Positions 55,520 to 63,321 of a stretch of 64,000 bases of DNA are shown here, in pieces; position 1 is the stretch's first letter, and every line of letters starts with the position of its first letter. The DNA comes from Chryseobacterium sp. IHB B 17019. GTDB lineage: Bacteria > Bacteroidota > Bacteroidia > Flavobacteriales > Weeksellaceae. The stretch is taken from NCBI RefSeq assembly GCF_001456155.1, contig NZ_CP013293.1, positions 3,162,001 through 3,226,000 on the forward strand, in the 5' to 3' direction. Under the pieces are notes generated by a model that saw only the letters and a list, made by a program, of their open reading frames with translations, was not told where the DNA came from and did not search any database. The position numbers were made by a program, and so were the translations under genes.

Positions 55520-55537
55520 AAGTTTTCAAAGCGTTTT
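55508..55537. terminator. Bidirectional terminator between the esterase and serine-hydrolase genes
   Basis: Eight-base arms AAAACGCT/AGCGTTTT (55508-55515, 55530-55537) extended by TGAAA/TTTCA with one mismatch, flanked by A- and T-rich runs. It overlaps the stop codon of the rightward esterase gene. Confidence 0.75.
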
Positions 55538-55594
55538 TATTTTAATTTTAGTTGTGCTTATTCTTGAAAAAATTAGTGTTTTTTGTATTTAAAA

Positions 55595-56812
55595 CTAATA
55601 TCCCAAAGTTCTTTTCGCCTCAATAGCAGTGGTATTCAGGGTATTTAAACATCTTGTAAACTTCTCATCGCTTCTAACATCCCAGAAAGGAAACAGCACT
55701 ACCACAGAAACATCGGATTTCGGATCATAAGCCATTAAAGACAAATATCCTTCCGTTGCACCGTTGTGTCCATACCCGATTCCAGTAAAATCTGAACATC
55801 CCAGAGCATATCCGGAAGTTGTAGCAGGACCTTTGCTGGTTCTCATCAATTCTGCACTTGAAGCGTACAAAACATTCTGCCCTTTCATTAGAGTTCTGAT
55901 ATAATCGCTCAGCATTACCATAGTTCCTACTCCATTTCCTTCCCCGATGTGGGCGCTTGCATTTTTCTGATCCGTTACCTCATCATGACTGGAAAATTTA
56001 ATTAATCCTTTTACGTACGGCGAAGGCAGTTGCTTATCTGAAGCCAGTTCAGGAAACTTGATTCCTAAAGGTTTCTTTGAACCCGGACCTACAATTTGGT
56101 CAAACATAAAATCTCCGTACGTTTTGATTGAATTTGTTTTTTGAGAATAAATTCTTGCAATAATCTCACTTAAAATCGTATATCCCGTATTGGAATAATG
56201 ATAAACCGTATTCGGCGGACCATACGTCAAATTATGATCTTTCAGAACTTTTGCATAATCTGAAGCCGAAAACTGGAAATCAGGATTGGTTGTCAGCATG
56301 TGCTCTGCATAAGTTTCTCCACCGATATTGTATTGTGAAGCATCATTTGTCAGGTCATAGATTCCCGCATTATGCTGTAAAATCTGACGAATCGTAATTT
56401 CATTTTTGTGTGGAAAGTTCCAGTCTGCCACATCCGGAGTGTACGGAACTGTTGTTCCGGGAATATTAGCTGTGATTTTATCATCTAGATTCAGCCAGCC
56501 GTCCTGCATCATTTTTAAAATTGCCGTTGAGGTAAAATTCTTGGTATTGCTTGCAAAACGGAAATACGTATTTGGTGTTACGGCTGTACCATTGGTGCCT
56601 TTTACCGTACTGAAATAAGTACCTCTCGGTGAAACTATATAAACGCTTAACGAAGGAACATCCGTATTGAGATCTCTCTGAAGATTAGAGTGAATATTTT
56701 TCACTACAGCGTCCAGCTCAAGCTGATAGTTATTCTCTTTTTCATCATCTCCGCATCCCGCAAAAACAAAGGGCAAAAACAATGAAAGAGTAAGAAGTCT
56801 GAGTTTTTTCAT
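55595..56812 (-). CDS. Class-C beta-lactamase-like serine hydrolase lipoprotein
   Basis: A 405-aa protein with a lipoprotein signal (FVFAGC, Cys20) and a serine beta-lactamase/DD-peptidase-like domain. The SxxK motif is S88-N-T-K91 (RFASNTKNFTSTAIL), the YxN motif is Y206-S-N208, and the third motif is HNG in GYGHNGATEGY, where KTG would be typical of true beta-lactamases. Many members are esterases or D-amino-acid peptidases, so antibiotic hydrolysis should not be assumed. Monocistronic and convergent with the esterase gene. Confidence 0.85.
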   Translation of the reverse strand: MKKLRLLTLSLFLPFVFAGCGDDEKENNYQLELDAVVKNIHSNLQRDLNTDVPSLSVYIVSPRGTYFSTVKGTNGTAVTPNTYFRFASNTKNFTSTAILKMMQDGWLNLDDKITANIPGTTVPYTPDVADWNFPHKNEITIRQILQHNAGIYDLTNDASQYNIGGETYAEHMLTTNPDFQFSASDYAKVLKDHNLTYGPPNTVYHYSNTGYTILSEIIARIYSQKTNSIKTYGDFMFDQIVGPGSKKPLGIKFPELASDKQLPSPYVKGLIKFSSHDEVTDQKNASAHIGEGNGVGTMVMLSDYIRTLMKGQNVLYASSAELMRTSKGPATTSGYALGCSDFTGIGYGHNGATEGYLSLMAYDPKSDVSVVVLFPFWDVRSDEKFTRCLNTLNTTAIEAKRTLGY

Positions 56813-56929
56813 AGTTTAATTTATTTATGATGCTAATTTCGTTATTTTTTATAAATATTTCAACGAATAGGGATTGACTGTTTAAAATTTTTCTTTTCAT
56901 TGCTTCAAATTCACTTATTTAAAATAAAA

Positions 56930-56958
56930 AGCCTCAGAAATATTAAATTCCCGAGGCT
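56930..56958 (-). terminator. Terminator after the GH43-type gene
   Basis: Stem AGCCTC/GAGGCT (56930-56935, 56953-56958) followed on the minus strand by a T-rich run. It marks the probable end of the leftward run that starts at the right edge of the window. Confidence 0.6.
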
Positions 56959-56980
56959 ATTATATTTTCAATTAAATATT

Positions 56981-58741
56981 TTATTCTGATTTAAAAACTT
57001 CTGTTCTTTCCGAAATACCATTCGCATTGAAAGCTTCGATCTGAAAATAATAAGAATCTACCCTGTCTGCTCCGGTGAAGAAATATTCATTTTTTCCGTA
57101 CACCATGATGCTTCCGTACAATTTATCCGGAGATTTCCCCCAATAAATCACATATCCGTCTGCATCCTGATTTTGTTTCCACTTCATCCAGATGCTCCTT
57201 CTTTCACCAAACTTTTTCGGATCTGATCTTAGTGGAACGAAATCTTCCACTTTTTTAGGAGCTGCGCCCGGTCCTTTTCCAAACACTCTGAAACCACTTA
57301 ATGCAAATTTTCCTGTTGGCATTTTTAAATTTTCCATTTTCAGGAACCTTGCTTTTGCAGGCTTATCCAGTTCTACATAATCGTGAGGAACGTCTTTTGT
57401 ATTTTTGCTTTTATCTACAATTACATTCCATTTTTTACCGTCATTGGAACCGTAAATTTTATATTGATGCATTTTGCCTAAAGTTTTACCTAAAAACTCA
57501 ACATCCTGATCCGCATAATTAATTTGAATAGCATTGATTGTAGAAACTTCTCCTAAATCTGTCTGGAACCACTCCCCTGAATTCCCGGTTTTTGCACTCC
57601 AATACGTTTTAATATCCTCATCCACCGCATAGTTAGAATGATATCCTCCCAGTGTTGAAGACACCTGAACCGGTTTATTGTAGTTCAGCAACATCCAGCC
57701 GGCGAAAAGGCCTTTAGAAAAATCTTTTCCCTGTGCATATTTCGGAAGCAAAGTCGGGTAATCTCCATAAGCTGTGTTGGTGTACATCACATCATCTTTG
57801 TCAAATCCTGCCGGCCAAATTCCTAATCTTCTTTCAAAATTATTTTTAGTGGAAATAAAAATCGTTGAAACATGCCACCAGTTTTTGTAGTTATCCTCAA
57901 AAGTGGCGCCATGTCCCGCTCCTCTGGCAAAACCTCCGGGTTTATAGGAAAATGGGTTGTGCTGTTGATATTCGAAGCCTTCCAAAGGATCTTTACTTAC
58001 ATAAACCCCATCGGAATATCCACTGAATTCCGTTGCCGGCGCTCCGTACTGCATATAATATTTTCCGTTGTGCTTTGTCATCCAAGCCCCTTCTACGAAA
58101 GGCTGCAGGAAAACATTATCATTATATTCTCCAAATCTTTCCCAGCCGTGATCTTCAGGTTTTAATCTGATAATCGGTTTTACAAAACCTTCGGACTGTA
58201 ATGTTTTTACTTTCACTTCGGTTCCCAATAACGGCCATTCGTTGCTGGATCCCCAATAGAGGTACAGCTTATTTTTGTCTTCGTCATAATGAAAAGCGGG
58301 ATCCCAAGCCCCTACCTTCAATGTATCGACTGCTATTTGCCAATCGTCTTTTGTGGGATTTGTACTTTTCCAGATCGGGAAATCCTGTTCCCAGGTTGAT
58401 CCGAACACATATAGTGTATCTTTCATTTTCCAAACGGCAGGTGCATTCAAATCATGGATATATTTGTTGTCTCTAAGGAATTTTCTCTTAACAAACTTCC
58501 AGTCCAGCATATCATCACTATACCAGTATCCTTCCTGATTGGTAGAAAAAAGGAATAATTTTTCTTTAAAATTAACAATCACAGGATCCGCTGTAGCGCG
58601 GTGTCTTCCTTGTTTTGAAAAATTTTCAAACGGGGTGTAACCGTAATCGATATTAATTGGGTTACAAAATGTTTTTTGTTGTGCGTTGAAACCTATTGCC
58701 AACAAAAAAGCACACAAAAATAAGTACTTCTGCATCTTCAT
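56981..58741 (-). CDS. Secreted GH43-type glycoside hydrolase with F5/8 type C domain
   Basis: A 586-aa secreted protein. A signal peptide (LFLCAFLLAIGFNAQ) leads into a five-bladed propeller of the GH43/GH32 clan. The first catalytic Asp is likely in RATADPVIVNF, with AWDPAFHYDEDKNKLYLYWGS and EGAWMTKHNGKYYMQY supplying the further acidic residues. An F5/8 type C (discoidin) carbohydrate-binding domain follows (about 355-490, GEWFQTDLGEVSTINAIQI), then a fibronectin-III-like end. Probably arabinan or xylan side-chain cleavage at the surface; substrate unproved. Its ATG is only 22 bases from the upstream membrane-protein gene. Confidence 0.8.
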   Translation of the reverse strand: MKMQKYLFLCAFLLAIGFNAQQKTFCNPINIDYGYTPFENFSKQGRHRATADPVIVNFKEKLFLFSTNQEGYWYSDDMLDWKFVKRKFLRDNKYIHDLNAPAVWKMKDTLYVFGSTWEQDFPIWKSTNPTKDDWQIAVDTLKVGAWDPAFHYDEDKNKLYLYWGSSNEWPLLGTEVKVKTLQSEGFVKPIIRLKPEDHGWERFGEYNDNVFLQPFVEGAWMTKHNGKYYMQYGAPATEFSGYSDGVYVSKDPLEGFEYQQHNPFSYKPGGFARGAGHGATFEDNYKNWWHVSTIFISTKNNFERRLGIWPAGFDKDDVMYTNTAYGDYPTLLPKYAQGKDFSKGLFAGWMLLNYNKPVQVSSTLGGYHSNYAVDEDIKTYWSAKTGNSGEWFQTDLGEVSTINAIQINYADQDVEFLGKTLGKMHQYKIYGSNDGKKWNVIVDKSKNTKDVPHDYVELDKPAKARFLKMENLKMPTGKFALSGFRVFGKGPGAAPKKVEDFVPLRSDPKKFGERRSIWMKWKQNQDADGYVIYWGKSPDKLYGSIMVYGKNEYFFTGADRVDSYYFQIEAFNANGISERTEVFKSE

Positions 58742-58763
58742 AATTTTTACATTAAAAGCAAAT

Positions 58764-59789
58764 TTAGTTAACTTTTTTCGGTTTACGCCAAATAAAACCG
58801 TCTAATAGGTAATGTGTTAACTGCGGAACAACCAGCAACGGAACTAAAACCTGGAACCAATTTAATGAAATTTTAAAATTAAAAGAAAAATGTTCGCGCC
58901 AAATCAAAATTTCCCATAAAAATTCCTCAAATAAAGCAAAACCAAGAATTATTGAAATAAATAAAACAATTCCGAAAGCAGATTTAAATATGGAAAGTTT
59001 ATTCAATTGCTGCGATTCTTTTTGTTGGATTTCCCTGATATAAATTAAGGCTACATAAGGAATTCCGTGAGAAATGACATTAAGAAAAGTAAAAACCAAA
59101 TCATTATTAAAATACACAATACCGAAATACCATGACAGATAAGTACCTATAATCAAAGCGATTTTAGGGATGTTGAACTTTCTTGATTTAACAAATTCAA
59201 AAATAGTTTTAAAAACCCAAATCGTTAAAATTATGAAATATAGAACGGTAATAAAGTTTCTGTAATCGGGAATATTTTGAAGCCAATTAAATTCATTTTC
59301 TACAAACCATGTGAAAGCACGAGGCGTCTTAAACCAATACAGCATCGGATAAATTGTTGCTGAATAAATGGCAACCTCATCGATTCTCTTACTCCAATTG
59401 TTGGGTTCGAAACGAGCATAAATTCTCATGAAACCATATTGCTGGCGAATAAAATGAAAAACTGCAATTAAAGCCAGAACCGACCAAAAGGTCAAGCTTC
59501 CAAACTGGTATAAAATCAATCCCAATACCCAGCTTAAGGCTGGAATTCCGTAATATAAAAGTTTTCTTTTTTGAATTTCTTCTTTGACGAAATACGTTTT
59601 AAATAATGTTGAATAAACATGCGCAACATCCACAAAAACAATCAGAAAAAGCCAGGTATAAAAAGAATACTGGTTTTCTAATCCCTGAATTTGTTTTTGG
59701 AAAAGAAAAATAATAAGCAAAATCAAAAAAGGTGGTGATAAAATAAACCAACCGTCTGTTTTTGCATTATGTATCCAAGGCTGTTTCAT
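58764..59789 (-). CDS. Polytopic membrane protein with conserved-looking histidines
   Basis: A 341-aa protein with eight or nine hydrophobic segments and no signal peptide. Polar residues sit at the membrane boundaries in repeated patterns: DVAHVYSTLFKTYF, AVFHFIRQQYGFMRIY, NVISHGIPYVALIYIRE and THYLLDGFIWR. Such spaced His/Arg/Asp sites in a membrane protein recall the metal or cofactor ligands of membrane oxidases and desaturases, but I do not recognise the family. It follows the FAD-protein gene by 42 bases in the same direction. Function unknown. Confidence 0.6.
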   Translation of the reverse strand: MKQPWIHNAKTDGWFILSPPFLILLIIFLFQKQIQGLENQYSFYTWLFLIVFVDVAHVYSTLFKTYFVKEEIQKRKLLYYGIPALSWVLGLILYQFGSLTFWSVLALIAVFHFIRQQYGFMRIYARFEPNNWSKRIDEVAIYSATIYPMLYWFKTPRAFTWFVENEFNWLQNIPDYRNFITVLYFIILTIWVFKTIFEFVKSRKFNIPKIALIIGTYLSWYFGIVYFNNDLVFTFLNVISHGIPYVALIYIREIQQKESQQLNKLSIFKSAFGIVLFISIILGFALFEEFLWEILIWREHFSFNFKISLNWFQVLVPLLVVPQLTHYLLDGFIWRKPKKVN

Positions 59790-59831
59790 ATCTACATATT
59801 ATTTTATGATCATATGCAATCGTAAACGATT

Positions 59832-61415
59832 TCATAACATCTGTTTTGCTGTTCTAAGTCCTTGATAAAAAGCTTCCTCAAAAATTGAAATCCCCGATAC
59901 ATCTGAATGTGCAAAGAAAATTTTTCCTTCAATTGGCTGTTTTGCCTCCTGTTTCCCAAAAATTTGATTCGGAACGGGGGCAATCATTGCATGACCGATT
60001 TTATGAAACTGCATTTCTATGATAAAATCTTCGATCAGAGGATGAGCTTTCTTTAAATCTTCCAATACTAAATTTTTCAGCTGTTCTTCTTTTAAAGCGT
60101 ATAGTTTTTTTCTTGCTTTTCTACAATCACCCGTTGAAAAACTTCTGTAATAAGTGATTACTTTTTCGCCGATAATCTGGTCCACATTCTGGTGCTGATC
60201 GTAAATATAACCTAATCCGTCTGAGCCATAAATCACATTATCCCAAGCTAATTCTTCGTCACCCCCGAATTCATTTTTCAAGGTAATCGTCGTCAAAAGC
60301 CACGGCACATAGTTGAAGTTTCCAGCTCTTTTTTTATTGAAAATCCTTTCGTTTACAAATTGTGGAGTCGCAAATAATACTTTTTCAGCAATGATTTTTT
60401 TTGTCTTTTTCTGAACATTATCAAAGCTTAAGACCTCAACTTTATCATTGATTTTAACATTAAAAACTAAATGATTAGTTGAAGACTTTCCTTTTGAATA
60501 CTCTGATAAATGCTTTGCTAACCAGGCATTGCCTTCCGGCCAGGTAAAAACCTGATCTTTATATTTTTTGCTCCAATTATTTTTTCTTCCTGCAAAATAA
60601 TGGATTCCGGCCCAAGCCGAAACGTAATCAATCCCCAACCCGTAATCATCACGACAAGAATAATCCAGTAACCAAAGAAGCTCTTCCGACTTAAAATTTT
60701 CTGCTGTAAGAAAGCTTTTAAACAACATTTTTTCCAATTGGATTACCTCCGGATCAAAACTGGAATCTTCTACCGGAATAGCAAACCAATATTTTCCATC
60801 TTCACTCTTTTTTTCGCGAAAATCATCCATCAATTTGAAAAAGCGGTCAAATTCTTTCTGCGTTTCCGTGGAAATTCCTTTTTGTGGAACAATATCGTTT
60901 TGCCATGAATTTTTAAAAAATAATCTTTCCTGCTGAGGAAAAGTCATCTGATATTCATCTAAAATCGGATCACCGTTTTCATCTTCGCCCTGATAAATTT
61001 TGCATTCTTTTAAAAAGTCGATGATTTCTGTATTTTCTTTATTGGGTAATGGTAAATAATGCGCTCCCAAAGGAAATTTTGTGAATTTATTTTGTCCATT
61101 TGATGAATTTCCTCCCAAACGATTTTCCATTTCCAGTAAAAGATAGTCATTTTCATTATTCTGACTGAAAAATCTACACGCTGAAAGCCCTGAAATACCT
61201 CCGCCAACGATAAGATATTTTGTATGAACTTCTTCTGTTGGTTCCGGAAAATCTTTAGCCCAAAGCTTATGCCCTAGAACGTGATTGGTTCCGGTAACTT
61301 TAAGTAACAATGACTTTCCTTTTTTTTCGCAATATTGCAAAAAAGGAAGCATCAGACTGCCTAAAAACATTGTTTTAAGGAAATCTTTTCTACTGTACTT
61401 TCCCCCACTCCTCAT
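59832..61415 (-). CDS. FAD-dependent amine-oxidase-like protein with exported N-terminus
   Basis: A 527-aa flavoprotein. The N-terminus is unusual: SRKDFLKTMFLGSLMLPFLQYC resembles a Tat-type signal (S-R-x-x-F-L-K) with a possible lipobox Cys. The FAD-binding motif LIVGGGISGLSACRFF and EMENRLGGNSS follow at about 70-105. The rest resembles flavin amine oxidases or protoporphyrinogen-oxidase-like enzymes, ending FAHSDVSGISIFEEAFYQGLRTA. The ATG at 61415 overlaps the end of the aminopropyltransferase-like gene by 26 bases; the TTG before it is not needed. The substrate may be an amine, given its neighbour, but this is inference. Confidence 0.75.
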   Translation of the reverse strand: MRSGGKYSRKDFLKTMFLGSLMLPFLQYCEKKGKSLLLKVTGTNHVLGHKLWAKDFPEPTEEVHTKYLIVGGGISGLSACRFFSQNNENDYLLLEMENRLGGNSSNGQNKFTKFPLGAHYLPLPNKENTEIIDFLKECKIYQGEDENGDPILDEYQMTFPQQERLFFKNSWQNDIVPQKGISTETQKEFDRFFKLMDDFREKKSEDGKYWFAIPVEDSSFDPEVIQLEKMLFKSFLTAENFKSEELLWLLDYSCRDDYGLGIDYVSAWAGIHYFAGRKNNWSKKYKDQVFTWPEGNAWLAKHLSEYSKGKSSTNHLVFNVKINDKVEVLSFDNVQKKTKKIIAEKVLFATPQFVNERIFNKKRAGNFNYVPWLLTTITLKNEFGGDEELAWDNVIYGSDGLGYIYDQHQNVDQIIGEKVITYYRSFSTGDCRKARKKLYALKEEQLKNLVLEDLKKAHPLIEDFIIEMQFHKIGHAMIAPVPNQIFGKQEAKQPIEGKIFFAHSDVSGISIFEEAFYQGLRTAKQML

Positions 61416-62904
61416 CAAAATAGCGCACTAAAATTTGATTATCTAAACGATTGACTTCTATATCTTTCGCTTTCATATCTTTTGTGAAATAGGATAATTG
61501 CGGAAAATTATAATCATAGAATTTTAAATTCGGGATTTTTCTGTAAATCCTGTTGTTGACCGGCTCAAAAGATCCCATCGAAAACCCCCATTCCCCAAAA
61601 GACGGAACATACGTATGGTACGCCGAAGTAAAGGGAAATATCTGATTGATCGTCTTTTCTATACACCAAAAAGATTTTGGAGCAAAATAGGGTGAAGTTG
61701 TCTGAACAACGATTTTTGTATCAAGGTTTGTCAGCTTTTCCAGTTCTTTATAAAACTGTAACGAATATAATTTTCCCAAGCTGTAGTTGGATGGATCCGG
61801 AAAATCAATGATAACCACACCATATTTTTGTTTGTTTTCTTTTACCCAAATGTAAGCGTCTTTATTGATCACCTTAACTTTTGGATTTGAAAGTGAACTC
61901 TGATTCAGCTCACGCATGGTCTGATTGGTTTTGAAAAAATTCGTCATTTCTCCGTCCAAATCTACAAGCGTGACATTTTTAACTTCTTTATACTTTAAAA
62001 CCTCTCGGGCAGCAAAACCATCTCCACCACCGAGAATTAGAACATGATCGATATTTTTCGCCATCGACATTGCGGGATGAACCAATGCTTCATGGTAACG
62101 ATATTCATCGGTGGAGGAAAACTGTAAATTGTTGTTTAAATATAACCTAAACTCACGGTTATTCCTCGTCAAAACAATTCTCTGATAAGGTGAACTTTTA
62201 GTATAGACTACATTTTCACCGTATAATTTCTCTTCTGAAAATGATAAAATTTTATCCGAAAAAATGAAAAGCGCCAAAAGAAAAACGAAGGCTCCGATTG
62301 ATTTTACTTTTAATGAAAGTGGTTTTGACAGTTCTTTTTTAAGATAAAAACATAAAAAAATAGCGATCGAAATATTAATTAACCCAAAAAATAAGGGTGT
62401 TTTTACAATTCCCAAGTGTGGAATTAAAACTAATGGAAATAATATTGAGGCCAATAAAGCTCCGATATAATCGAATGCAAAGACATTGGAAACCAAATCT
62501 TTAAACTGAACTCTATCTTTCAAGATATTCATCAATAAAGGAATTTCCACACCGACAAGACAGCCTGTAAAAAAGACAAATAAATATAAAACAGCCTCGA
62601 AATGAGCCAGCGTATTAAATAAAATAAATAAACAAACGGAACTTATACCCCCAACAATTCCTACGAGAACTTCTATCTCTACAAACTTATCAATAAGATT
62701 TCCCTTGATAAACTTCGCAAAGTAAGAGCCTACTCCCATCGAAAAAAGGTAAACGCCGATGATGAAAGAAAACTGCTTCACAGAATCTCCCAAAAGGTAA
62801 CTCGCCAAGGCTCCCGCCACCAATTCGTAAATCAGTCCGCAAGTAGCGATGACAAATACCGAAAACAACAATAAAAATTCGAGAGGAATCCTCTTCTTAT
62901 CCAT
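61390..62904 (-). CDS. Membrane-fused spermidine-synthase-like protein
   Basis: A 504-aa protein. Seven or so transmembrane helices occupy the first 220 residues (LLLFSVFVIATCGLIYELVAG, GVYLFSMGVGSYFAKF and others). A cytoplasmic Rossmann-fold aminopropyltransferase-like domain follows: HVLILGGGDGFAAREVLKY, VTLVDLDGEM, INKDAYIWV and the substrate-site segment IIDFPDPSNYSLGKLYS. Soluble spermidine synthases transfer aminopropyl from decarboxylated SAM to putrescine; the reaction of these membrane-fused relatives is not established. It overlaps the DUF350 gene by 8 bases (ATGGATAA), so the two are translationally coupled. Confidence 0.88.
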   Translation of the reverse strand: MDKKRIPLEFLLLFSVFVIATCGLIYELVAGALASYLLGDSVKQFSFIIGVYLFSMGVGSYFAKFIKGNLIDKFVEIEVLVGIVGGISSVCLFILFNTLAHFEAVLYLFVFFTGCLVGVEIPLLMNILKDRVQFKDLVSNVFAFDYIGALLASILFPLVLIPHLGIVKTPLFFGLINISIAIFLCFYLKKELSKPLSLKVKSIGAFVFLLALFIFSDKILSFSEEKLYGENVVYTKSSPYQRIVLTRNNREFRLYLNNNLQFSSTDEYRYHEALVHPAMSMAKNIDHVLILGGGDGFAAREVLKYKEVKNVTLVDLDGEMTNFFKTNQTMRELNQSSLSNPKVKVINKDAYIWVKENKQKYGVVIIDFPDPSNYSLGKLYSLQFYKELEKLTNLDTKIVVQTTSPYFAPKSFWCIEKTINQIFPFTSAYHTYVPSFGEWGFSMGSFEPVNNRIYRKIPNLKFYDYNFPQLSYFTKDMKAKDIEVNRLDNQILVRYFDEEWGKVQ

Positions 62905-63112
62905 GAATTGCCGCGCTTATGATAATTGAGATCCCAATGATAAAGGCTCCGAAAATGATTGCTATTGCTACATTCTTATTCTGAGCGATCTCATGCCATG
63001 TTTTTTCCGGCGTTATTTTTTCAATAATTAGATAGCAGACAAGCAAAATTCCTATTCCTAAAAACGAATAAATAATTGAGTTGATTATTGGTAAAAAATT
63101 TATTTGATCCAT
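62897..63112 (-). CDS. DUF350 membrane protein, single-unit form
   Basis: A 71-aa protein with two transmembrane helices (about 13-28 and 46-68). The pattern INSIIYSFLGIGILLVCYLIIEKITPEKTWHEI and KNVAIAIIFGAFIIGISIIISAA matches one DUF350 unit; many DUF350 proteins carry two units. Family members such as YjfL occur with spermidine-synthase-like and DUF4178 or DUF2491 proteins. The transported or sensed species is unknown. Its end overlaps the start of the aminopropyltransferase-like gene by 8 bases. Confidence 0.8.
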   Translation of the reverse strand: MDQINFLPIINSIIYSFLGIGILLVCYLIIEKITPEKTWHEIAQNKNVAIAIIFGAFIIGISIIISAAIHG

Positions 63113-63123
63113 AATTTTATATT

Positions 63124-63318
63124 TTATTTGTGATAATATCGGTAATAGCCCACTCCCGTAGAATGGCGTCTTGTGGTTCCGTCTCTGTAAGTTTCAGTTT
63201 TTGCACAGTCGCACACCTGATTTCCTGCGTAGGTAAGATACACAAACCAGCTCAGGAATAATCCTCCCATCAAGCATAGAAACCAATTTTCTCTGATATA
63301 ATTAATCAATTTTGCCAT
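63124..63318 (-). CDS. Small membrane protein with Cys-x-Cys motif
   Basis: A 64-aa protein with one transmembrane helix (about 13-31, FLCLMGGLFLSWFVYLTYA), then a short tail containing VCDCAKTETYRDGTTRRHSTGVGYYRYYHK-like basic and aromatic residues. I recognise no family. It lies 3 bases from the DUF4178 gene and 11 bases from DUF350, so it is part of the same transcript. The two cysteines could bind metal or form a disulfide in the periplasm; this is a guess. Confidence 0.6.
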   Translation of the reverse strand: MAKLINYIRENWFLCLMGGLFLSWFVYLTYAGNQVCDCAKTETYRDGTTRRHSTGVGYYRYYHK

Positions 63319-63321
63319 AAT

